Origin: Acanthochromis polyacanthus
Taxonomy: Eukaryota > Chordata > Actinopteri > Pomacentridae
Direction: 5' to 3'
DNA length: 64,000 nt
Assembly (NCBI RefSeq): GCF_021347895.1
Contig: NC_067123.1
Coordinates: forward strand, 35,141,571-35,205,570
Part shown: positions 1-12,787 of the stretch, one piece after another
How positions within the stretch are numbered: position 1 is the first letter of the stretch
Layout of the letters: each line of letters begins with the position of its first letter
Position numbers and translations under genes: made by a program
The notes under the pieces: generated by a model
What the model was told of the DNA's origin: nothing
What the model saw: the letters and a program-made list of their open reading frames with translations, nothing else
Databases searched by the model: none

Positions 1-93
1 GGACACCTCGACATGAGCACGACGGGCCGGGGGATTGAACCGCAACCCTCCGGTTGCAAGACGGCCACTCTACCCACTGAGCTATGCCACCCC
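1..93 (-). repeat. tRNA-derived SINE head, cut by window edge
   Basis: On the minus strand this reads as a tRNA-like RNA polymerase III promoter. A box-A-like TAGCTCAGTGGGTAGAGTGG lies at 65-84 and a box-B-like GGTTCAATCCC at 31-41. The following bases (catgtcgaggtgtcc at the window start) match the core that follows the tRNA part in widespread teleost SINEs. The body and tail lie beyond position 1. It sits directly in front of the Tigger-like fragment and may have inserted into that element's 5' region. A genuine tRNA is unlikely because the 5' acceptor stem has no 3' partner. Confidence 0.8.
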
Positions 94-138
94 ACCACTT
101 TGGATTGTGCTACATTCACTAACTTTTTGTCCTTCATT

Positions 139-261
139 ATGGCTCCCAGGCATAAGTCAGACTCGTCTTATGGCAGTGCTTCGAAGAAAAGGAAAGTCAT
201 CTCCATGGAAGTGAAATTAGATGTATTAAAATGCTCGGAACAGGGTGACGAACATTGGTGA
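139..261 (+). pseudogene. Tigger/CENP-B-like transposase N-terminal fragment
   Basis: Forty codons resemble the start of Tigger-type transposases: a lysine-rich NLS-like KKRK, then the first helix of the DNA-binding domain (MEVKLDVLK). The frame then degenerates (EQGDEHW, stop). A +1 shift keeps a short open stretch, but I cannot align it convincingly to the rest of the helix-turn-helix. No DDE region is present, so it cannot encode a functional transposase. Confidence 0.55.
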
Positions 262-797
262 AGTTGTAGAAACAGTGAAACATATTGTAGCATATATTAA
301 TATATATTGTATTGAATGAGTGAGACTTTATCTCGTTCTCTGGTCGTTAATGAAACTTTCACATAGGATACTGTGGGCCATAGCCAACGCCAAAATAAGA
401 ACAAATAACCTATAATTTAGCTCCCGAATTAGCCGCCATTCCCAGTTCTCTCTCGTTCGAGACACACACACACACACTACTGCTGACTCTCAGCCAATCA
501 GAAGTGAGCTAACTGAATCATTTTCACTGACATTGGGTAAATTTCAAACTGAAAAATAAACACTGAAACCACAACGACAACATCAGTCCATTACAATATT
601 CTGTTGTCTTCTTGTAAAATAATTCATACAAGCATGAAAGTCACTGGTATTCATATTTTTTTCCAAAGAACTAATCGATATAGCGATGCACGTTACTGCT
701 TTGTTTATATTTTCGTCAGAGTTCCGACTTACGGCGAAAATCGACTTACGTAGATCAGTAGGAACAGAACTCTGACGTAAGTCAAGGACCCTCAGTA
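139..797 (+). mobile_element. Broken Tigger/pogo-like DNA transposon (N-terminal transposase fragment plus 3' terminus)
   Basis: An ATG at 139 opens about 40 codons beginning MAPRHKSDSS, followed by KKRKVISMEVKLDVLK. This is the basic N-terminal stretch leading into the CENP-B/Tigger-type helix-turn-helix. The frame ends at 261, and the catalytic core is absent. At about 711-795 the sequence has the alternating cgacttacg / gaaaatcgacttacg / gacgtaagtc pattern and ends in CTCAG followed by TA. This matches the terminal repeat of a fish Tigger/pogo-like element. I infer one element with a large internal deletion. The 5' terminus is not visible and may have been disrupted by the SINE. Confidence 0.55.
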
Positions 798-800
798 TTT

Positions 801-1860
801 ATTTTTCCTTAACTGGTACATTGCTAAATACAGTTGGACTCACAACACACCAGCAGCTAATTGTCAATTAAATATTATCATTAAATAATTTAACTCAAAT
901 AATTAAAATATTGTATCAGGTTAATTAAAAAACATACTTGCCAGTGATGGAGCGGAAATTGTTCGTACACTTGAATATTTATTAGCTCATATTTCTTCCA
1001 GATAATCCCAGCCTTGGTATTGAAATATCACATGGGGCACTTTGACTTATTACCAACTCAATAAAAAAACTGGATAACAGAAAGAATGTAAGAAATATTG
1101 TGTATTTAGGGGATACTGACATGCCTATGTTTACCTATCCATTAATAACCACAAAAATCTAAGGTCCAAGTCAATATTAATGTGCTGGGATCACAGTGTG
1201 AGTCTGTGTATTGGCTGTCAAAACTCCACAGGCTCAGGGAGTATGAGCAAGACCAGCTCCATTCATCATATCCGCTTGTTGCAACAACATCATGAAAAGG
1301 GTGGACAGGTGAGACAAGACCCACCCTAAGTTCAAAACACTCTGTTTGTCACAGTCAATAATTTCAGCTTCCAGCCACAGTCAATATACAATCGAGGGAG
1401 ACTGGGAGGGATTGCTCGTGACTCTAGATCATGCAGCAATCACAGGAGGTGGCCTTTAGTTGCAAACAACAAACTACAACCTGGAAAAATCCTTTTACAT
1501 CTTGATTATGGTGATTTTGGGCAAACTCACACATGGATAATCCTGATGTGACAAGCTGAATTATCATTGATTTTAATAATAATTTTTAAAAAGCCTTTGC
1601 AGGAAAATAGTTGTGCATTGTTTAAAAAAACATGCCTTTGATTTGGAAGTCCAATCAAGGTGAGTGTTAGAAAAAAATGCAATTTGGACATTTCTAAAAA
1701 GAAAAACAACATCTTCATCAGTTACATTTACGACGCCAGAAAAAAAAAGAAAGATAAATTGGACAAATCTTGCGTTGCATTCATGTGTGATCCATGTTAA
1801 TCACTCTTCCCATAATTACCATTTTCTTGTTAATGGATCTGACCTTTAAATCACCATTTT
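801..1860. other. Intronic DNA, nothing recognised
   Basis: AT-rich unique-looking sequence inside the csmd3 intron. It has no credible ORF, no terminal inverted repeat pair and no RNA gene that I can identify. The short ORFs here are chance. Confidence 0.6.
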
Positions 1861-2245
1861 GCCTTGCGCCTGTGTTCGTGTGTTTATATGTATGTGTGTG
1901 TATGTGTGCGTGTGTGTAAAGGAAAGAACGAGAGAGAAAGAGAGAGCAAAGGAGACAGCAGAGGTAATTTGGCTTAACTAGTGGGGCGACTGTAACCATG
2001 CGGACCATAAATCTTCCTCGCAGACGTGCACTCACACAAGCCTGTGCATGTGAACACACACCTACACAACACATCATTTCCTGTTATCTCAGATAAGCAG
2101 GAAATCCTAGTCAACCAATAAGAGCACAGAGGGCATCTGTAACTTTCCCTCTCCTTCTGTCTGTGTATTCTCTCTCTCCTCTCTCTGCTCACGCTACTCT
2201 TTTCTATTCTGTTCCGTTCTATTCTATTCCATTCTTCTCGATTGT
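1861..2245. repeat. Low-complexity GT/GA and CT/(TTCTA) tracts
   Basis: Imperfect (GT)n at 1868-1918 is followed by GAGA-rich sequence at 1927-1950. A pyrimidine tract at 2168-2240 passes into an imperfect TTCTA/TTCCATTC pentamer array. These are simple repeats; the overlapping minus-strand ORFs rich in H, T and R are by-products. Confidence 0.7.
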
Positions 2246-2539
2246 TCCCTTGTTTAATTAACTCTGTGTGGCAATTTCGACACCAAAAGCCACCAGAGTA
2301 TCCGAGAAAGGTTGATTATTGCAGCTGGCTGATTAGAAATTATGCCTGTTGAACCAAGTGAACATGGTTCATTCCCCATGATGAGAGAATTGTTTTCAGC
2401 AACTGACCGAGTATCAAGGCAACTCATTTCATCTCTCCATCACCCAAACACCTTATCCTTAAGTGAACCGGGCCGCCTTTTCCTGCCTGGTGCTACAACA
2501 GTGGTCAAGCCTGATTTGATTAAAGAAAGATTTTTCTGA

Positions 2540-4664
2540 CCATAGGCAGGACCCCCAGCAGCAAAGGAAGCTCCTGCTCAATTTTGACAGTGCAATTTAA
2601 GAATAAAAACTTAAGTTGTTGGTTTACGCAAAACTAATTAGTCATCACGTCGGCCTGTTTTTTGTGGCGCACAACAATACTCAAACTGCACTGGCAGTTT
2701 CTTAATACCAAATATGCAAGTCTGTACTTGCGTCCGTACCTGACAAGTACGGACACAAGTACAGACTCGGAAGCACAGACCCCTGAGAACACATCGTTAA
2801 TGTGCAATTGGAAAACCGGCATACTTGCAGATATTTTTCTTAAGAAATTTCAGGATGATCAGCATGTTACGTAAAAAGATAGTCCATTAAATGTGATCAT
2901 GTTCAGAATGTACTTTTTTGAACTAAAACAAAAGTTGGGGAAAAGATGGAGATGCTCAGATTTTTACTAGTTTTACTGGTGGGGGACACAGCTGTGTGGT
3001 TGTGATTTGATCAGATTTCACTGACACTGTGGCTCAAAGTACAGGACCTTAAATACACTGAGGCCAGTCAAGTTCAAATTAATGAGAAAGCCCAAGAACA
3101 AAAATACTAAAAATGTATCATTTCTTACATGAAATGACCAAAAAGGTTGAAAACTACCATTTGTACTCACATAATCCCATCACATACTCATCCGACAGAA
3201 ATTGAGCTATCAGTGAACCTAAAATAGCTATTAAAGCAAAAGTTGTATTTGAGTTTTCTTGAAGAGCAACAAGAAGCATCCCTTGTGTGAAACTTACCTT
3301 GAATCAGTTCCAAGGGAATATTCGCATACAAAGAATTTCAAAATAAAACTTTCACAATTACGTGAGAGTGAAGGTATTTTGTGATCATACACAGCCGTGC
3401 ATTTGCCTCCATAGCTAGCATACATTAAACTGGCTGTAATGAGAACATGTTTTTAAAATGTTTGCTTTTTCCTGGTGGTTTTTTGCACTTAGGAAAAACA
3501 CATTGTTATTTTCAGGTAGAAAATTTATTTGCTACAGAATACCTTAAGTGACAAATTAAATTAAAAGTGTAATTGCAAGGGCCAGTTCAGTGGAAATAAA
3601 CAAGCAAATGCATGCCTGCACTTTCATAACACTGATTTGCTAGTTAGATAAAGAGTATGCAACAGATGACTGGGACTTCTACAACATCATCTGTCAAAAC
3701 TCTAATATCAGCTTTATCTCCCTCAGTGTTTAGGATGTGGAAATCAAACATTCCCAGATATACGTCTCTCACATTTCACAGTTAATTGAATAACTTAATA
3801 ATTTAATAGCTGGGTTAAAAGAACATGTCGAATGTGAATAGAGACACAGACAGATGCTATTAGGCTCTATTGATTGCTTGATAAAATCATAAAGGCAAGA
3901 AGACTTTAATAGCTTATCTGAAATGAGTTTCTTTCTGGGCATTGTGTTTCTTGCAAGAGGAGCTCAATAAAATAATTCAATAAGTAAAAGGAAACGACAG
4001 TGGCAGTGACTGAGTCTTGGCAATTTCTGTGCTAAAGCAGGAGGGAACCTTGTTGCTCCACAAGGTCATTTTGTTCCGCTGCAGTGGCAATGCTCGAGAG
4101 AATCCAGCCAGCAGGGACATCATCTTGTGTACGTTCATGGAAACCCGCAGTTATTTTGTTAATAAAACACAATGCACTTTTCAAAAAAAAATGTAGTCAC
4201 ACCAACACTTAACAGTAAATGGGTTAGATTAATTCATGTGCTTGAAACTCATACATCAGCCTGGTTGCTTTTGCTTTCAGCCCTCTATTGAATAATTCAT
4301 CCATTCCTAACATTCAATCATGCTATTAGCTTATGAAAGGTCAGTATCAGTAATTAGCAACAGTGCAGCCTGTTTTCATAATTTCAGCTTTATGAAATAA
4401 AAACTGGCTCGACATGAATTCCAAACTAACAATTCACTAAAAGATACAGGCTGTAATGGGTGTTTTGCCAACTTACCTTTTAAAAAAAGATGGTAGGATG
4501 AACACAAATAGATTTACTATTCAACATCAGGTGGTTGTGTAAAACATCAATAAAATATACAGATAAAAATGCATTATCATTACAAAACGAAGTGAATAAA
4601 AACTCTAAAAAATGGGTAATTTCAAATTTGAATGATTGTGGTGCTGCCATGATGATATAAGGCT
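2540..4664. other. Intronic DNA with a few homeodomain-type A/T-rich blocks
   Basis: Apart from the hairpin at 2719-2767 I recognise no gene or element. The stretch 3775-4110 and the stretch 4260-4400 contain clustered TAAT/ATTA-type motifs in otherwise non-repetitive sequence, as some conserved non-coding elements do. That is only a resemblance; conservation cannot be judged from one sequence. Confidence 0.4.
2719..2767. repeat. Near-perfect 49-nt hairpin
   Basis: The left arm 2719-2739 and right arm 2747-2767 are reverse complements with a single mismatch (about 20 paired bases), separated by a 7-nt loop. The arms carry AGTCTGTACTTG and GTCCGTAC. The regular composition suggests the centre of a decayed foldback or MITE rather than a host RNA gene, but a small hairpin RNA cannot be excluded. 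Confidence 0.75.
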
Positions 4665-4666
4665 TA

Positions 4667-5184
4667 ATCCTCTGAACCCCAAAGCCTAAAAATGAGTTTG
4701 AAATGCATGATTTCTTTAAAAAAAAGGTTCCAATGACACCATTTATCACAACCAGAAACTATAAAAACAGAATGAATTGTTGGATTTTAAAACTTTCGAC
4801 AGTTCTCAAGCTACTCATCCATGTAAATTATCCAAATGTAAGCTTAAAAGCAGGGGATTTCATGAAAATCACTTTATTCTACACGTCTGATTTGAAAATG
4901 TGCTTAAAATTAACAATTCACACAAACTAGAATCTGCAAAATTCAAAAAATAAATTCTATGCTCTCTTGTCATTAGTGATTCAGATGTAACCAGCAGTCT
5001 GGTAACAAAACTTTAGTGAATTCAGCTTTGTAAATTCATCATACTGTGCACATTCTCTCTACTTCATTGTTTTGCTGTTTGCATAGAGGTGCAGGACCTT
5101 ATCCTGCAGTGAAAATGAGTTCACAGTGAGTTCAAATATGACAGGAACAAAAACCTTCCAGAAACTGCTTGGGGTTCAGAGGGT
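4667..5184. mobile_element. MITE with TA target site, about 518 bp
   Basis: The left end reads TA then ATCCTCTGAACCCCAA (4665-4682). The right end reads TTGGGGTTCAGAGGGT then TA (5169-5186). This gives 16-bp terminal inverted repeats with one mismatch, flanked by TA. The interior is AT-rich and non-coding. The TA target is typical of Tc1/mariner-type non-autonomous elements, though TWA-target (Harbinger-type) termini are also possible. It lies in the downstream intron and ends about 50 bp from the donor of the csmd3 exon. Confidence 0.75.
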
Positions 5185-5234
5185 TACAAAGTGTAAACAG
5201 ACTTTTAATCCAAAAAGGGAAATCACCAGCCCTA

Positions 5235-6160
<926 letters not shown>

Positions 6161-6164
6161 CAGC

Positions 6165-6418
6165 AGCTACAGCCAAAACTGTTGAAACAAGTATATGTCA
6201 GAAGAACTTCTTCTACTGTAGCTCCACATATCTGTAGCTCGGGGTGCCGCTACAGACATAATCTTTTCATTGCTTTCTCTCATGGCGAGGGCAAGGGCAA
6301 GGATCTGCTTCAGAGAGACACCCCAGGAGCTGGTATTCACATTCTGCATGAGATGCTTGAACCCAGGTCCCCTGACTGACTGGAAACTCTGTTGCCACTG
6401 AGCTACCCTTCCAGCTGA
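6165..6418 (-). repeat. tRNA-derived SINE-like element
   Basis: On the minus strand the 5' end is tRNA-like. Box A TAGCTCAGTGGCAACAG is at about 6389-6405 and box B GGTTCAAGCAT is at 6353-6363, at normal promoter spacing. A unique body continues toward 6165, including a short internal inverted repeat around ctgtagc/gctacag. The overlapping minus ORF is incidental. The family is not one I can name. The 3' end is approximate. Confidence 0.6.
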
Positions 6419-6419
6419 C

Positions 6420-7310
6420 TTAAAAGGTGAAATCAATAAACAACCAGAGCATTCTCCTGGATTCACCCCGTGTGCCTCGACAAGATCAAAAGCCTGCAAT
6501 TCCTTTGTTTTTGCTAATCAATTACTGACATGTGAAAATGTGGCAACAACAATAGGTCTGTGTCAGCCGGCTTTAACAATGCCTTGGAACATGACTCAGC
6601 AGTTCAGAACCGAACAGCTTGTTTCGTGTTGTTGTTTAGGAGATATACATCTGCGCTCGCTGTTGCAATTCAAATAGAAAGCGACAAGAGTGCAAAGTCC
6701 CGTACGCACCACGCAGCATCAAAGACTGTTAATGACTTCTTTAGGGAGGGAGTGGATAAATACTACTAGATCTTAATGAGCTACTGTAGGCTCTTTATTA
6801 TGGCTCTGTGGATGTGGTAGCAGGTTGGTAGGAGGAGGAGAAAGAGGAAGTGAGTAGGAGGAGACCAATGGAGGCAAAATTCTTATTTAAATCAACTGCA
6901 ACAGGGATTATGCATGTCACCACTTCCATGGCTGCTGATTCTAGGAGAATAAGACAGCGCGGGAAATCTAAGCGGGATATAAATGACATCCATTCATAGG
7001 AGTTCTAAATCAGGCTCACACCAAGGCCGCTTACTCTGCAACTTTGGTGTAAAATTATCATTAATATTTAAGTGTGCTTGTAGTCTTAACCCATACCCAA
7101 GTTTAGGTTTCAATCTGTGAGTTAAGTAGTTGTAAAAGATGGGAGTGTTGTTGAGAAGCATTTAGAAAAGTAATCAGAAAGATGCCGTTTCTGTGGCTAT
7201 GTTTTAATATTATGACGATATTTTGGATGGAATTGTAAATAAGTAGATAAGATGCGAGTGATTCTTCCTTTCAGAGGATGCTTGTACTGATAAATTAGAA
7301 GCTGAGCTAA
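6420..7310. other. Intronic DNA, nothing recognised
   Basis: No credible ORF or repeat terminus. The 6560-6769 and 6798-6989 ORFs have no recognisable domain and no splice context, and are treated as chance. Confidence 0.5.
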
Positions 7311-7319
7311 TTCTGTTGC

Positions 7320-7380
7320 TGTACTTATTCTTAAATCTCTCCGGACGTCTGCTAAATGCCTAAATTGTAAAATGTAAATG
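7320..7380 (+). repeat. SINE/LINE 3' tail relic
   Basis: The string CGTCTGCTAAATGCCTAAAT followed by TGTAAAATGTAAATGTAA is the characteristic 3' tail shared by many fish SINEs and their partner L2-type LINEs. The element body upstream (about 7250 on) is too decayed to delimit. Confidence 0.6.
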
Positions 7381-7519
7381 TAATTGATCTCCCTGGACTT
7401 TACAGTTCACATCAGGATCATTATCTTCTCCCTTTGATCTTAATGATCCTTTTATATCAAACACACCACAGGTGCTAGATGAAAACCTTGGAGTGTCCAG
7501 AGTGAACTCGGTCCAGAGT

Positions 7520-7575
7520 ATTTTTCGCAATGCTCTATTGATCCCCGATGGAGAAACTTTCCACTCCTTCTACTC
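7520..7575 (-). repeat. Possible LINE-type 3' end relic
   Basis: On the minus strand, TTTCTCCATCGGGGATCAAT resembles the 3' end of fish non-LTR retrotransposons (a rule-like 'cggggatcaataaag' tail). The supporting sequence is short and the body cannot be delimited. Confidence 0.35.
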
Positions 7576-7772
7576 CGCAGGGGAGTCGGACTGCAGAGTA
7601 AGCTTACAGGGGAGAAACCCTTGGAGCTGGTAAGGATTTAGCATCACTCTGCTCAAGGACGCTACAGCAAAGAAGAAACTTGCCATTATAGGTGCCTGAT
7701 TCTGTGTCTTCTTGTGGAGGAATGATGTTACAAATCGCTACACATCTATGTTCTTTTTTTTCCATTCTCTTA

Positions 7773-9408
<1,636 letters not shown>

Positions 9409-9410
9409 TA

Positions 9411-10490
9411 TATAGAGTACTTGTGGCCTTTTGTCTTTTTCTTCAATCATATAATCAACGTGTATTTCAGCTGTCTCACTTTAAAGAAAGTAAAAGGACT
9501 GAGGAGGTAGACAGAAAGAGTAAAGAAAGCTTTCTACCAGCTCTTGATGCTGCAGCGGTGTGCCTTTAATGTATTATTTGAACTTTAAATGAAAGTATTT
9601 AATTGAAATTTTGCTCTCACCGTACATTTAAAGTCCTTGAACTTCCAGGGCTTAATTGATCTCCTCTGAGTCCAAAGCTCAAATCAGGATGATCATCCCC
9701 CTGCCTTTCATGTTTATGAGCCTCGTTATTTACTATGGCAGCCGGGGCCACAGGGACAGCAGGACGATCCTGCTGGATGCTTTTCAAACCAATTATCCAA
9801 GACAGAACCCTAACCTAAAAAAACGTGTGTGTTGGTGTGTGTTTGGCCAACCCTCATTTACCCCGACAATTCCAAGATCACGCTGAGGGATATAATGACC
9901 AATGGCAGTCTGAGCTGCAATTAAGGGCTGGTATCTCTGTCCCTTCACAACCAATCAGAGATGAGATGTTGAAAAACCAGGAGGGACAAGCAAAGCCATA
10001 CGAGGAGACACCAATATGCACATACACACCATACACACAACACTAGCTTGCCACCGGTCACACTCACTGCTTGTTTGTTGACAATACACAACAAGAATGC
10101 AACCTCCAAACAACTAAAACAAACTGTAATTGAATGTTAATGAATATTTGTTCAATTATTTTTATCATCACGATTCATAAAAAGTTCTTACCTCGAAAAA
10201 CTCGGATAAATTAATCCAAGAATTTGTTACCTGCAGCCCACAGAGGTAAATAACCCATTACCTCTTTATCTGCGTTCACAGATTCATGGGTGTCTTAGTC
10301 GAAATAAAGTAACTCCATTAATTGAAAAGCTCAGATACAGGGTGAAGTGAATAAAGAGTGAAATGTGAACAGAAGGACAGAGACGGAAAGCAGAATAAAC
10401 AGAGAGAAAAGGACAGATTTCCCCTCGTTCATCATTGTGTAAGAATGAAAGGATGATTTAAAACTCATCACTCACAGGGATGGAGGCGAG
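9411..10490. other. Intronic DNA, nothing recognised
   Basis: Non-repetitive AT-rich DNA with chance ORFs only. No splice-flanked coding segment was found on either strand. Confidence 0.5.
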
Positions 10491-10494
10491 AGGG

Positions 10495-10770
10495 TGTAGG
10501 AGGGAGAGCGATGGAAAATTATAGAAAGCGAGAGTGGAGAGTAAAGGGGAGAGAGAGCGGGAGAGAGAGGGAGAACAGCGAGAAGGAGACAGGGGTAAAA
10601 GAGAGACTTCTAATTATGCTGACTACCAGACCGAAACTGACAGGCCCTCTACACACACACACACACTCACACACACACAGGGTCACAGAGAGACAGGCAT
10701 AGTGAACACACACACACACAGACATATTCACATGTACACACCAGCAGAAAGACAAACATATACAAATACA
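10495..10770. repeat. Purine tract followed by (CA)n tracts
   Basis: GAGA-rich sequence at about 10500-10605 is followed by imperfect (CA)n at 10651-10680 and 10707-10722. The approximately 100-aa ORFs on both strands here are low-complexity artefacts. Confidence 0.75.
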
Positions 10771-10849
10771 GGCAGATTCAAAGGGATATGGACAAATCCA
10801 CGAGTTATTCACATAGTTTACTCTCCGCTGGCCATTTAAACCTTTCACT

Positions 10850-12225
10850 CATTCTACGATTTGCTTCATTCAGAATTCTTAACCTCCCTGATTGTCTCCC
10901 TACTTCTCTCGCATACATAAACACAGCCAAGCACATATGCATATAAAGCCTCCTCTCCAGCCCTGACCTTGTTAGTTAACCACACACATAGTCAATACTG
11001 AGAATTGAAAGTAAAATGCATGCCCATGCTAGTAATTCTAGATGTTTTCAATAACATTTGCTAAGATACATCATTTTGTTTTAAGATTATAGTACCTTTG
11101 ACTGACAGGCTACAAGAAAATGTGAGAAGAAGCAGTGAGCAGCACAGAATCGTGCAAAAGTTTGCCAAAAATGTGGAAATACTGTGAAAATCAAGTGGTG
11201 AGGATTCAAAATTGTTTAACTATTCAAGTCTATAAATGCAGCAAAGTCAATATGACCACAGCTTTATACACACAATATAGCTACAAATATGTGTTTAAAA
11301 TTTAAAAAAAGATTTTGGGTGGGCATTCATTTAAAGCAAGGCGTTCCCCCCCGGAAGACTTATACAGATGCTAATTGGCAAACAGTAAAAGATTTGTGGT
11401 TGGACTGGGCAGCTCCCAGGTGCGAGTCTATGCGCTGGTGCTAATGAGGAACAGGGTTTAGCTGGAAAAGAGCATGCGTGCTCAGCAAAACCTTCCCTGG
11501 ATAAAAGAAGCTTAAAGACAAAGAAGAAAATCTGCTTCGTGAATTGAGTGGATTTAATGAACCCTGGTCTGCAATATAAGCTTGATCTCTTTTCTCAAAG
11601 CAATATCTCATCTTGAATGTCTTAGATAATACACTGCAGAAAAAAAAACACCGGCTTAACAAGTGCCTTACGCTGGCACTCGTCACATCATTTTCAAGAC
11701 AGTCAAGTTTTTACTGTATAAGTTATGGGCACAGGTTTTCTCAAAATGTAGTCTGGTGTAGTTTTATGACTTTTAATAGCACACCATCAGGAGCTCGCCG
11801 TAACCACTGCTAAAACACGACTTTCTATCTAAAGAGTTTGCATAGGCTTCCATTACCAGTTCAGAAACAAAAATCTAAATGCAGTGCAGGATCTGAATTG
11901 CCGGTGGGTGTGAATGTCTATCTGTGCTGGACCTGTGATTTTGTACAACCTGCATTTGGCTGCAATGACTCTTTTTCAGTTTTGCAGGTCAAAAAAAATC
12001 TGCTTTGATGATATCACTATGTCAGTGTAGCAGAGAGCTGCAGTGCGGCAAAAACAATGGCTAAACACACATACAAGAAGGTGGGTACATGTACTTGTGC
12101 CATGCAGTAAATTGCAACACAATGAGATGGAGGAGAAAATATCTACTGTCATTAAAACTTTAAACTGTAAAATGCTGCCTTAAAGTGAACTCCAGAGTGG
12201 CGTGCTATGAGGTAAGATTAATACT
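10850..12225. other. Intronic DNA, nothing recognised
   Basis: I see no gene, inverted-repeat terminus or RNA element here. It is generally AT-rich. Confidence 0.5.
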
Positions 12226-12234
12226 GAGCCTGAA

Positions 12235-12778
12235 TAGCCTAGCCACGCTAGACCCAGCTCTGAAGACACAAGGGTTTAGGAACTCTCGACAGGGAGGGAG
12301 GCGGGCTAAAAGGTTGTCTTTCAAATCACTCTGCAGCAATTGGGTAGGTATACAACCAATCAGCACAACGAATAGGCTGACGTAGTTCCTAGAGCGCCGG
12401 AAATCAGAGGATGCGGTAGTTCGGTGAAGCCTTATTTATACAGTCAATGGGTGAAGCTCAAGTATATTACAGACATGTTAACAGAAAGATTATTCAGAGT
12501 CGGTGCTAATGGAGCTCAACGACTGTTGTCATTTTTGTTGTCGACCCTGGCAGAGAATTAAATTCGTTGCCGTGGGTTGTCTAGCGCGGCTAGGCTAGTT
12601 GTTTCCAGTTGTTTCTGTCAGAATCGTCGCGCCTCTGTCGTCACTTAGTTACGCCCGCCTTCTGACTCTACACTTCATGGTGATTCGTCGGCCAGTTTTA
12701 GGAGAATCCAACCTCGAGGCTTACCGAGGGTAACTAGACCCTTGCGTCTTCAGAGCTGGGTCTAGCGCGGCTAGGCTA
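12235..12778. mobile_element. 544-bp MITE with about 40-bp inverted repeats and a 9-bp target duplication
   Basis: The left end starts TAGCCTAGCCACGCTAGACC and continues through CAGCTCTGAAGACACAAGGG. The right end is its reverse complement with a few changes. The flanks are GAGCCTGAA (12226-12234) and GAGCCTAAA (12779-12787), a 9-bp duplication with one mismatch. The interior is non-coding and GC-richer than its surroundings. A third copy of the terminus (GTCTAGCGCGGCTAGGCTA) lies internally at 12579-12597. A 9-bp duplication points to a Mutator-like origin and an 8-bp reading would suggest hAT; I cannot decide. Confidence 0.85.
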
Positions 12779-12787
12779 GAGCCTAAA

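Noticed and set aside
1..93. True tRNA gene
   Set aside because: Boxes A and B are present, but the downstream sequence follows the SINE core rather than an acceptor stem, so a SINE is the better explanation.
9656..10046. Two overlapping ORFs of 73-76 codons
   Set aside because: Different frames, no domain, no splice signals; chance.
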